This document shows positions 52,320 to 59,984 of a stretch of 64,000 nucleotides of DNA, in pieces. Made by a program: the position numbers and the translations under genes. How positions within the stretch are numbered: position 1 is the stretch's first letter; each line of letters opens with the position of its first letter. This DNA is from Lysinibacillus sp. G4S2 (GTDB lineage Bacteria > Bacillota > Bacilli > Bacillales_A > Planococcaceae): contig NZ_JAUCFJ010000002.1 of the NCBI RefSeq assembly GCF_030348505.1, positions 996,001 through 1,060,000 on the forward strand, in the 5' to 3' direction. The notes beneath the pieces are model-generated. The model was not told where the DNA came from and ran no database searches. It saw nothing but the letters and a program-made list of their open reading frames with translations.

Positions 52320-54900
52320 TATGCCATTAGCATTGTTGCTTTTACTTCCATTGCTTATGTATTTTGGGTGGACCTATTGGCGTGAACGTCAGCAACTAAA
52401 AAAGAGTCATATCGCCGTACTAGGTATTCGTATTGTGGCGATATGCTGCTTGGTTTTTGCGCTTGCTGGGCCCTATATTTTATTACCTGTAAAGGAAGAA
52501 CAAGTACTGTTTTTAGTTGACCGTTCTGCTTCAATGAATGGAACAGATGATGAGATGGCTCAGTTTATAGAGGAAAGTTTGCAGTCGAAAAAAGATGAAC
52601 AGCTAGCTGGGATCTATTCTTTTTCATCGACATTACAAACGGAAGCCATTTTATCGAATTCTTTAAAGGAAGTGCCGAAATTTACAGCTATAAAGGAGAC
52701 AGATCAAACAAATATTGAACAAAGCCTGCAGCTCGCTTCAGGTATTGTTGATCCGAAAAAAGCAACACGACTTGTACTCTTAACTGATGGCAATGAAACC
52801 AAAGGAGATGCCTTAGAATTTGCATCAAAGTTTAAAGGGTCAAATATTAGTGTGGATGTAGTGCCATTTAACCAACCTGTTACTAACGATGTATCACTGA
52901 AAAGCTTTGTAACCCCACAAGTTGCCTATGTAGGTGAACAGCAGCAGTTAGTCACAGAAATTAATGCAACTGCGGCGGGGCAAGGTGAGCTATTATTATA
53001 CGAAAATGATGAGCTTATTCATCGTGAGGCAGTGGAACTTGCTGAAGGTTCCAACGTATTTACGTATAAACATGCAGCAAAAGCAGAAGGGCTTGTAAAA
53101 TATGAGGCACTCGTGCAGGTTGGACAGGACGCCATTTTTGAAAATAATAAATTAACAAGCGTCACGATGGTGCAAAGTGAACCACATTTATTAATTGTTA
53201 ATGGCTATGACAAAGCATCACCAATTGCTGCAGCACTTGGCAGCCAATCAATTTCCTACGATGTTGTAGATGCTAAAAGTTTGCCAAATGAGCTTTCTAG
53301 TTATTTACAATACAATGCCATCATTTTTGATAATGTGCCAGGGCATTTAGTAGGCGAGGCAAAAATGAATGTCATTGAACAGGCAGTAAAAAACTTTGGT
53401 GTCGGCTTTACAATGGTCGGTGGTGAAAATAGCTTTGGCTTAGGTGGCTATTTTAAAACGCCAATCGAAACTTTACTACCTGTTGAAATGGAGATTAAAG
53501 GTAAGGAGCAATTACCATCATTAGGATTGGTGATTGTACTAGACCGCTCTGGAAGTATGTCTGGAGCAAAACTAGAGCTCGCTAAGGAAGCGGCCGCTCG
53601 TTCAGTCGAAATGCTACGAGATGAGGATACGCTAGGGTTTATTACCTTTGATGACCGACCTTGGGAAATAATTGAGACAGGACCACTAGGCAAAAAGGAA
53701 GAAGCTGTGGACACGATTTTATCTGTTACGCCAGGTGGTGGCACCGAAATATATGGATCACTAGCTAAAGCCTATGAAAATCTAGCTGATTTAAAGCTAC
53801 AGCGTAAGCATATTATTCTATTAACTGATGGTCAGTCACAGTCAGGGAATTATGAGGATTTAATTGCACAGGGTAAAGAGAAAGGTATTACACTATCGAC
53901 GGTAGCAATTGGTCAGGATGCAGATGCTAATTTACTGGAAGCACTTAGCGAGATGGGAAGTGGACGTTTCTACGATGTTGTTGATGAGCAGACGATCCCT
54001 TCTATTTTATCTCGTGAAACGGCCATGATTTCACGCACATATATTGAGGATAACCCATTCTATCCAACTATATTTAATGCATCTGGATGGAATACGTTAT
54101 TTACGAATGGTGTACCTCAAATGAATGCTTATATTGGTACGACAGCCAAGCAGGGAGCTACTGTTATTGCGGAAAGCGAGAAAGAAGATCCGGTGTTAGC
54201 ACAATGGCAATATGGTCTTGGCAAAACATTCGCCTTTACTTCTGATTCAACAGGAAAATGGACAGGAGACTGGGCAAGATGGCAGAATTGGGGCACATTT
54301 TGGCAAACGCTTATTTCGCAAATGCTACCAAGCTATAACGATGTTGCTTATGATGTACGTCTAGAGTCAGACGGATCATTTGTCATCACTGACCCAACAA
54401 ATGAAGCGGCATTTTTAGATATCGTTGCTGTCAATGAGGCGGGCGAAGAACTTGAAACACAGCTGGAAACAATTTCAGCATCACAAGTTCGAGCAGTCGT
54501 ACAAGCAGAACCGGGACTAATCTTCTTCCGCATTGCCGATGAAAAACAGACGATTTACCAGGCAGGCTTAAGTGTACCTTACAGTGCTGAGTATGAATTA
54601 CGTCCAGTGAATGATCAGCTAGTGAAAGAGCTAACAAAGCAAACAGGCGGCTCCGTTTTGAAAGAGCCGAACGAAGTATTCCGCGAATTTACTAATGAAG
54701 GTGCGGAACGCCAAAATATTGCAACATGGCTTTTATTAGCAGGTATGCTATTGTTCTTCATCGATATTACCATTCGACGCTTTGGTTGGGGCTTCCTAAC
54801 AAGGCCGAAGAAAAAAGAACAACTTGTAGAGGAAAAACCAATACAAGCAGAGGACACAAATGTTGCCCAGCTATTAAAGGGCATGAAAAAAAGGCCTTAG
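52303..54900 (+). CDS. Membrane protein with two vWA regions and a glutamine-amidotransferase-like fold
   Basis: An 865-residue protein. Two N-terminal membrane helices (6-24, 38-58) are followed by a first vWA-like stretch with VLFLVDRSASMNG and LLTDGNETKGD. A GATase1-like region at about 300-390 (MVGGENSFGLGGYFKTPIET) lacks an obvious catalytic triad. A second complete vWA domain (LGLVIVLDRSGSMSGAKLEL and ILLTDGQSQSG) lies at about 405-570. A C-terminal helix near 810-828 ends in a cytoplasmic tail. The start is GTG 52303 with GGGAGG 12 bases upstream; ATG 52321 is an alternative. It is the last gene of the operon. Confidence 0.88.
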   Translation: MDLRIDMPLALLLLLPLLMYFGWTYWRERQQLKKSHIAVLGIRIVAICCLVFALAGPYILLPVKEEQVLFLVDRSASMNGTDDEMAQFIEESLQSKKDEQLAGIYSFSSTLQTEAILSNSLKEVPKFTAIKETDQTNIEQSLQLASGIVDPKKATRLVLLTDGNETKGDALEFASKFKGSNISVDVVPFNQPVTNDVSLKSFVTPQVAYVGEQQQLVTEINATAAGQGELLLYENDELIHREAVELAEGSNVFTYKHAAKAEGLVKYEALVQVGQDAIFENNKLTSVTMVQSEPHLLIVNGYDKASPIAAALGSQSISYDVVDAKSLPNELSSYLQYNAIIFDNVPGHLVGEAKMNVIEQAVKNFGVGFTMVGGENSFGLGGYFKTPIETLLPVEMEIKGKEQLPSLGLVIVLDRSGSMSGAKLELAKEAAARSVEMLRDEDTLGFITFDDRPWEIIETGPLGKKEEAVDTILSVTPGGGTEIYGSLAKAYENLADLKLQRKHIILLTDGQSQSGNYEDLIAQGKEKGITLSTVAIGQDADANLLEALSEMGSGRFYDVVDEQTIPSILSRETAMISRTYIEDNPFYPTIFNASGWNTLFTNGVPQMNAYIGTTAKQGATVIAESEKEDPVLAQWQYGLGKTFAFTSDSTGKWTGDWARWQNWGTFWQTLISQMLPSYNDVAYDVRLESDGSFVITDPTNEAAFLDIVAVNEAGEELETQLETISASQVRAVVQAEPGLIFFRIADEKQTIYQAGLSVPYSAEYELRPVNDQLVKELTKQTGGSVLKEPNEVFREFTNEGAERQNIATWLLLAGMLLFFIDITIRRFGWGFLTRPKKKEQLVEEKPIQAEDTNVAQLLKGMKKRP

Positions 54901-54906
54901 AAATTT

Positions 54907-54950
54907 AAAACGATGGTTCATTGCTTTATAGCATGAGCCATCGTTTTTTT
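54907..54950 (+). terminator. Terminator of the MoxR/vWA operon
   Basis: AAAACGATGG and inner TCAT pair with ATGA and CCATCGTTTT, then a T run. Confidence 0.92.
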
Positions 54951-54959
54951 GTCATTGGG

Positions 54960-55095
54960 CCATTATCAAGAGTTGGGGATGATATTTGTTAGGAGTGGAG
55001 ACTGGGGGATTCCTTGGGGTATATGTGATTTGACCATCTGACCAATGAAGCGTATGCGAAACGGCGATCCACCCCACGCTATTATGATGGGCTAA
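54960..55095. repeat. Interspersed repeat element, copy i (degenerate)
   Basis: Outer segment GAGTTGGGGATGATATTTGT, then GAGTGGAGACTGGGGGATTC, CTTGGGG and a decayed inner part. It ends CCACCCCACGCTATTATGAT. Most of the long inverted end has been lost. Confidence 0.6.
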
Positions 55096-55182
55096 TTTTA
55101 GATTGCTACTTTCGTGAAATTAGAGATTTTTTGTGGTAATCAAAATTTACCTTGTAAATAATATACACAAATGTAATAATAG

Positions 55183-55209
55183 ATGATAGTAATGAAATAT
55201 TACTATCAT
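55183..55209. promoter_or_regulatory. Perfect palindrome, probable MarR operator
   Basis: ATGATAGTAAT and ATTACTATCAT, 11-bp perfect arms around GAAAT, 32 bases before the MarR ATG. MarR proteins usually bind such palindromes and repress their own operon. Confidence 0.7.
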
Positions 55210-55240
55210 TTTAAAGTATTATATATTTGGGGGATCAAAC

Positions 55241-55672
55241 ATGACCAATATAATGAATTCTTTTGGTTTTCTAAGTTTTAAACTAGCAGAGGCTTTAGAA
55301 GAAAATCTCGAGAAATATATTAGCGAAAAATTTCAAATGAAATCCAGAGAAGTCGGGATCATGATGTCTGTAAAAGAAAAAAAGCTTAGCCAAATTCAAA
55401 TAGGGCAGATTTTAAAGTTGGATAAAAATAGTGTCCGCTTTTTTATCGATAGTCTAGAAGAAAGAAAATATGTTTACAGGGAGAAAAATCAAGAAAATAG
55501 AAGAGAAAATTTAATATGCCTTACGGAACAGGGTGAAAATTTGGCAGAAGAATTGTTGAAGACCCTTGCGATTTCTGAGAATGAAGTTTTAAATGTACTT
55601 TCATTAGAAGAAAAAGAGCAATTGAAAGGCATATTGACAAAAGTATATGAAAATCGTGCACAGGAAAAATAA
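55241..55672 (+). CDS. MarR-family transcriptional regulator
   Basis: A 143-residue winged-helix protein: LSQIQIGQILKLDKNSVRFF (recognition helix), IDSLEERKYVYREKNQENRR (wing) and the C-terminal dimer helix. Overall it is Lys/Glu-rich with more AT-biased codons than its neighbours. GGGGGATC lies before the ATG. The EVE-domain gene follows after 41 bases in the same direction, and the palindrome upstream is the likely self-operator. Confidence 0.85.
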   Translation: MTNIMNSFGFLSFKLAEALEENLEKYISEKFQMKSREVGIMMSVKEKKLSQIQIGQILKLDKNSVRFFIDSLEERKYVYREKNQENRRENLICLTEQGENLAEELLKTLAISENEVLNVLSLEEKEQLKGILTKVYENRAQEK

Positions 55673-55713
55673 AATCATTAACGATGATGCCAAAATAAAA
55701 GGAGATGAAAGCT

Positions 55714-56175
55714 ATGTCTCAATATCCTACGATTGAAAGAGACCCTAAATATTGGATTGGCGTGGTATCTCTCAATCATGTGCAAAAAGGGGTTGAGGGA
55801 GGATTCGGCCAGTTATGCCACGGTAAAGAAAGACCTTTGAAACGAATGCAAAAAGGAGATTGGATCATTTATTATTCTCCTAAAAAAAGTCTAGATGGTA
55901 ACGAGCCTGTAAGAGCATTTACCGCAATTGGAAGAATAAAAGACGAGCGAATATACGAGTTCCAAATGGCAGAAAATTTTATTCCTTTTAGAAGAGATAT
56001 AGACTTTTATAAAGAGGCAAAGGCTGTACCGATAAAAAGGATCTTAGATTATTTAGAATTTGTAGAAGATAAATCGAAATATGGTTATAAATTCAGATTT
56101 GGTCATTTTGAAATAAGCAAAAAAGACTTTTTACTAATTGCTCATGAAATGGGATTACCGTTGAAGTATGGATGA
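55714..56175 (+). CDS. EVE-domain protein (UPF0310-like)
   Basis: A 153-residue protein that is a single EVE domain: YWIGVVSLNHVQKGVEGGFG, RPLKRMQKGDWIIYYSPK, AFTAIGRIKDERIYEFQM, FIPFRRDIDFYK and a final helix (FEISKKDFLLIAHEMGLP). EVE domains belong to the PUA-like group that bind modified bases in DNA or RNA, and many lie in defence or RNA-modification settings. ATG 55714 is chosen because AAAAGGAG is 9 bases upstream. ATG 55705 overlaps that site. It is probably co-transcribed with marR. Confidence 0.88.
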   Translation: MSQYPTIERDPKYWIGVVSLNHVQKGVEGGFGQLCHGKERPLKRMQKGDWIIYYSPKKSLDGNEPVRAFTAIGRIKDERIYEFQMAENFIPFRRDIDFYKEAKAVPIKRILDYLEFVEDKSKYGYKFRFGHFEISKKDFLLIAHEMGLPLKYG

Positions 56176-56186
56176 ATTTAGTTGGA

Positions 56187-56236
56187 TAAAAAACGTTACT
56201 TTCTTAATGAATTGCCATTAAGAAGTAACGTTTTTA
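56187..56236. terminator. Bidirectional terminator between EVE gene and thiW
   Basis: AAAACGTTACTTTCTTAATG pairs with CATTAAGAAGTAACGTTTTT (one bulge) with a 6-base loop. T runs on both strands serve the convergent genes. Confidence 0.9.
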
Positions 56237-56251
56237 TATTGCAACCAATCA

Positions 56252-56752
56252 TTATTTAAGCAGAGTGTTAAGGTTAGTTACAAATACTGTTTTACGCAAA
56301 TTGCTAGCAATGACAATGCCTAAGACAGCACCAATAGTACTTGAAGTTAAAAAGGCTGGCATGAAAAATAAAGCAGCAACGGATGTCCCCATTAATAAGT
56401 GTGCGTAAGGTACTGCAATGAGTGAGGCAATAATACCTGTCCCGAATATTTCACCGACACCTGCTAGCCACTGCTTGCCGCTATATTTATAGGCTAGAGC
56501 TGCACATAAAGCACCAATGACACTGCCGGGTATAGCTAATAATGAGCCTGTGCCTGTTAAAATACGAATAATAGCTGTGACAAATGCGACCATAACAGTA
56601 GGCACTGGGCCAAGAATAATAGCGCCAATAACATTAATGGCATGCTGTACAGGGTAGGCACGTGCAATTCCCGTTGGTATTGAAACGAAGGTAGAACCTG
56701 CTACAGCAATTGCTACTAATAAGGCCATGATTGTTAGTTTTCGAATTGACAT
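56252..56752 (-). CDS. thiW: ECF transporter S component ThiW (thiazole precursor uptake)
   Basis: A 166-residue, five-to-six-helix membrane protein. MALLVAIAVAGSTFVSIPTG, ARAYPVQHAINVIGAIILGP and RILTGTGSLLAIPGSVIGAL match ThiW, the substrate-binding subunit of an energy-coupling-factor transporter for hydroxyethylthiazole. The start at 56752 follows AAAGGAG; a GTG at 56761 lies inside that site. Upstream on the minus strand are array E, a terminator and a TPP riboswitch. Thiamine pyrophosphate should therefore shut it off. The ECF ATPases and EcfT are not in the window. Confidence 0.92.
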   Translation of the reverse strand: MSIRKLTIMALLVAIAVAGSTFVSIPTGIARAYPVQHAINVIGAIILGPVPTVMVAFVTAIIRILTGTGSLLAIPGSVIGALCAALAYKYSGKQWLAGVGEIFGTGIIASLIAVPYAHLLMGTSVAALFFMPAFLTSSTIGAVLGIVIASNLRKTVFVTNLNTLLK

Positions 56753-56809
56753 AATTTCCACTCCTTTAAAATATGAATTTAATCGTTAATAACGGTAAAT
56801 TTGGTGTTC

Positions 56810-57187
56810 CGCCGGTAAACTAGTGAGATCCGCCGCTAAAACTGTGGAAAGCGCCGGTAAATCAGAGAATTCCGCCGCTAAAAGCGTGAGAAGCGCCGGT
56901 AAACCAGGAAGTTTCGCCGCTAAAAGTGAGAAAAGCGCCGGTAAATCAGGGAGTTCCGCCGCTAAAAGCGAGAAAAGCGCCGGTAAACTAGTGAATTCCG
57001 CCGGTAAAGCAGAGAAAAGCGCCGGTAAATCAGAGAATTCCGCCGCTAAAACTGTGAGAAGCGCCGGTAAATCAGAGAATTCCGCCGCTAAAAGCGTGAG
57101 AAGCGCCGGTAAATCAGAGAATTCCGCCACTAAAACTGTGAAAAGCGCCGGTAAACAAAAAAATTCCACCGCTACAGCGTAAAAAAG
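56810..57187. repeat. Array E: 18 units with an exact 21-bp period, inside the thiW leader
   Basis: Units start at 56810 and every 21 bases to 57167 without one insertion or deletion. Each begins CGCCGGTAAA, CGCCGCTAAA or a one-base variant. The types alternate: CGCCGGTAAATCAGAGAATT+C and CGCCGCTAAAAGCGTGAGAA+G. Substitutions cluster in the tails and the shared core is CGCCGnTAAA. It lies between the TPP-controlled terminator and the thiW start, so read-through mRNA carries all of it (in the complementary sense). ORFs through it on both strands have no ribosome site. Confidence 0.94.
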
Positions 57188-57204
57188 CCGACAACAATAT
57201 AAAA

Positions 57205-57245
57205 CCTAAAAAGGCCGCTTCCTAAAAAACATAGGAAGCGGCCTT
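57205..57245 (-). terminator. TPP-controlled terminator ahead of thiW
   Basis: A 13-bp stem AAGGCCGCTTCCT / AGGAAGCGGCCTT with a 9-base loop, ending on the minus strand in TTTTTAGG. It lies just past the riboswitch. Confidence 0.85.
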
Positions 57246-57271
57246 GCATTTACATAGTAAAAAGCAAGTGT

Positions 57272-57364
57272 CGCCACTTCCCTCCGCTAGTGTGAACTAG
57301 ATCAGGTTCAAAGGGTCCGTATATGACAATATACGTCTCAGCCTTTTAAAGACTCCCCTAGTGG
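57272..57364 (-). promoter_or_regulatory. TPP riboswitch (THI element)
   Basis: On the minus strand: CCACTAGGGGAGTC, GGCTGAGA, GACCCTTTGAACCTGATC, then TAGTTCACACTAGCG and GAGGGAAGTGG. All conserved THI-box segments are present in order. It controls thiW by termination at 57205-57245. Confidence 0.96.
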
Positions 57365-57483
57365 TAATAATGGGTTTAACTCTTTAATTTTCTAATAATA
57401 ATGTAGTAAAGACAGCCTGTTTTCCTTGATATACAAGGAGTTTTAACAGGGGAAATTAATCATAGTTACTTAACATTTTAGCA

Positions 57484-57573
57484 CACTTGAAAGAACGGAG
57501 CTAGAACTCCTACATACTCAATGGATGGTCTAAAAGTGTCACGCTCAAAAAATAGAGAGACATCTTTCAAGTG
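57484..57573. repeat. 11-bp inverted pair in the gap before the GDPD gene
   Basis: CACTTGAAAGA (57484-57494) and TCTTTCAAGTG (57563-57573) are perfect inverted copies 68 bases apart. A second hairpin lies at 57417-57450 (CCTGTT / AACAGG with inner CCTTG / CAAGG). The gap 57365-57809 otherwise shows no gene. Confidence 0.45.
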
Positions 57574-57809
57574 AAGAACTGAGTTGAAGCGCAATCAAAA
57601 GTTCAGTATGTACGGAGCTTACAGAGTACGACGACCAACTTATGAAGAGATTTGTAGGGGTTTTATCATATGATGAATAATCTGTCGCCTTTTTATGTAT
57701 TAAGTCTTTCCGTTTCGTGTGCATTATCACTATACAGTATTGTTGGAGGAAATGTGTAGATATATAATGAGATATGCACCGCGATACTAACTAAAGGAAA
57801 ACCAAAACC

Positions 57810-59609
57810 ATGAATACTAAACAAACCAATACGAATCGTTTAAAATTCATGCCTTTTCAGATGACGAGGGATATTTTAAGGGTGTGGAAGTATGCGTACC
57901 GTCCTTTTCTTTTATTTGAATTGGTATACAAACTGCTAACGATAAGTGTATTTATCCCGTTATTATCCATAATTTTTAACAAATTACTGGCTGTTGGGGG
58001 CTTCGAAGCGGCCGCGAATCATGACCTTCTGCGCTTCTTGTTCAGCAAATATGGCCTACTTAGTGTACTGGTAATGGTGCCAATTGCCATAATGCTCATA
58101 TACACAGAGTTTACTGTGCTCTTCTATATTGCCTATTATGGGATTCAAGAGAAGCGCGCACGAATCCGCCCCGTATTGTTCAAGGCAATCTCTAGCTTAC
58201 CAGGTTTATGGCGCGTCGGGGTTTTCGGACTTGCTCTCTATTTATTGCTCCTGTTCCCGCTACTTGATGTCAACATCAGCGGAACACTATTGCCGAATAT
58301 GACGGTTCCGAACTTTATTACGGGCGAGCTGATGAAGACAACCTTCGGAACGATCGTTCTTGTTATCGTTGGACTGCTTATCCTGGCATTGAACTTAATC
58401 TGTATCTATGCTCTGCCGATTATGGTATTGGAAGGCAAGTATCAATTCTGGAACGCCGTTCGCGAGAGCAAGCAATTGTTCTGGCGTAGTAAGTGGTCAT
58501 TAGTTAGAGCTGTGTTTGAATGGGCATTAATCTTCCTGTTGCTGTTCATTCTACTTATCTGTCTAATCAGCTTAATCGTGTTTCTCCTTCCTAGTGGAGA
58601 TGGCGATTCCAGATTAATGATTACCATTGGCATCACGCTGAGCTTTGGTTTGTATATCGCAACACCGATTATGACTCCAATGTTCATTACTATTATCACC
58701 CTGCTATATGTACGCTATCAAGGCCATGACCGTGTGAATATTGATACCGATGGAGTCGATGCTTCTGTCTGGAAAGGACGCGATATGCAGCGTTCGCTCA
58801 TGCGACGTTATCGTGCAGCGCTGACTGCGTTCGGAATGCTCATTCTTATTGTTATAGGCTGGGGAGCAACTACCCTGTTGACTGATTGGGGGGAAGCCAA
58901 TGAGGAGTTTATCATTATGGCTCATCGGGGCGACATTACTTCAGGCATAGAGAATACAATGGGTGCCTTCGAAGGCGCTATTCGGACAGGTGCCGATTAT
59001 ATCGAGCTCGATATTCTACAGACGAAAGATGGCAAGCTTGCGGTCATCCATGATGAGAATTTGAAACGACTGTCCGGCAGAGATGTGAATGTTTTTGATC
59101 TTTCCCTCGCCCAGCTTCAACAAATATCGCTGCAAGTAGGCAAGTTCCAAGATAATGTGCCATCTCTTGATGAGGTGTTGGAGCGTACGAAAGGTAAAAT
59201 CAAACTTAATGTGGAGCTCAAAACACATGGACATGAGAAGGACTTTGTCCCTGTCTTAGTCGATACGATTCGTAGACATAAGGCAGAACAACAGGTCATT
59301 TTCCAGAGCTTAGATTATGAGCTCGTAAAGGAAGTAAAGAAGGCTGCACCGGATTTAACAGTCGGGTATGTCATATTCGCTACATTCACTTCGCTCAATC
59401 AGTTCGAAGCAGATTTCTTCGTCGTCGAAGAGTCTTTTGCCAGTCCTCGATTGATTAGTTCAGCGAAAATGATCGGTAAGCCGATTTATGTTTGGACTGT
59501 GAATGATGTGAACAGCGTTGAACACTTCTATACGTTAGGTGTGGATGGCATCATAACGGACATTGTCAGTGACGCAAAGGAGACCGTTCAAATGCTACAT
59601 AAAGAATAG
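57810..59609 (+). CDS. Membrane-anchored glycerophosphodiester phosphodiesterase
   Basis: A 599-residue protein. The first 350 residues form a polytopic membrane domain with about eight hydrophobic segments (SKYGLLSVLVMVPIAIMLIY and MLILIVIGWGATTLL among them). The GDPD catalytic domain follows at about 367-598: IMAHRGDITSGIENTMGAFE, GADYIELDILQTKDGKLAVI and HDENLKRLSG, INVELKTHG-like KLNVELKTHGHEKDF, and VWTVND near the end. The catalytic His pair and metal-binding Glu/Asp are all kept. It should cleave glycerophosphodiesters or lipoteichoic-acid-type substrates at the membrane. Base composition is visibly richer in G+C (CTG, GCG, CGC codons) than the neighbours, suggesting transfer from a Paenibacillus-like source. 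AAAGGAAAA precedes the ATG. Confidence 0.9.
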   Translation: MNTKQTNTNRLKFMPFQMTRDILRVWKYAYRPFLLFELVYKLLTISVFIPLLSIIFNKLLAVGGFEAAANHDLLRFLFSKYGLLSVLVMVPIAIMLIYTEFTVLFYIAYYGIQEKRARIRPVLFKAISSLPGLWRVGVFGLALYLLLLFPLLDVNISGTLLPNMTVPNFITGELMKTTFGTIVLVIVGLLILALNLICIYALPIMVLEGKYQFWNAVRESKQLFWRSKWSLVRAVFEWALIFLLLFILLICLISLIVFLLPSGDGDSRLMITIGITLSFGLYIATPIMTPMFITIITLLYVRYQGHDRVNIDTDGVDASVWKGRDMQRSLMRRYRAALTAFGMLILIVIGWGATTLLTDWGEANEEFIIMAHRGDITSGIENTMGAFEGAIRTGADYIELDILQTKDGKLAVIHDENLKRLSGRDVNVFDLSLAQLQQISLQVGKFQDNVPSLDEVLERTKGKIKLNVELKTHGHEKDFVPVLVDTIRRHKAEQQVIFQSLDYELVKEVKKAAPDLTVGYVIFATFTSLNQFEADFFVVEESFASPRLISSAKMIGKPIYVWTVNDVNSVEHFYTLGVDGIITDIVSDAKETVQMLHKE

Positions 59610-59654
59610 AGTCGGAAATGAAAATATCATCTGCTCCTTTTTGAATAAAGCACG

Positions 59655-59698
59655 AACACCCGGTATTTAGCGCGAGGCCTAAATACCGGGTGTTTTGC
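59655..59698 (+). terminator. Terminator after the GDPD gene
   Basis: A 16-bp perfect stem AACACCCGGTATTTAG / CTAAATACCGGGTGTT with an 8-base loop. Confidence 0.92.
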
Positions 59699-59699
59699 G

Positions 59700-59954
59700 T
59701 TATCTATAGTTGTACATCATGACCCTCAGCCTGCAACTTTTGCTATTTCTTGTGTATATAAATCCCAATGACCGAAAGATGTTATCATACGTATTTGTTG
59801 CAAGACTATCATATCCACACTCTACACGATAGAATGTTCCGGTAGATGACATTTGATAAAGTTGGTGAATTCTTAAAAAACCTTTCTCATACGGCAAGCG
59901 AATATAATTTTCCCATATATATTGTTCAACGAGTTATTTAATGGTTGGGGTCAT
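59700..59954 (-). pseudogene. Remnant of an unidentified gene
   Basis: Minus-strand reading from 59954 gives MTPTIK, a stop, then LVEQYIWENYIRLPYEKGFL, RIHQLYQMSSTGTFYRVECG and YDSLATNT. A shift of one base is then needed to reach RMITSFGHWDLYTQEIAKVA, a stop, and GHDVQL. The amino-acid composition in the two frames is protein-like and joins smoothly, so this is probably a small gene with two stops and one frameshift. Family not recognised. Confidence 0.45.
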
Positions 59955-59984
59955 ACTACCAAAAATAGTCAATGAATTTTCAAC

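Noticed and set aside
56786..57182. ORFs of 119-127 codons through array E
   Set aside because: Same cause: exact 21-bp period without stops. No start signals, and they lie in the thiW leader.
29212..57187. CRISPR array for any of the 21-bp arrays
   Set aside because: There are no unique spacers; both halves of each double unit are repeats. Units are too short and no cas genes are in the window.
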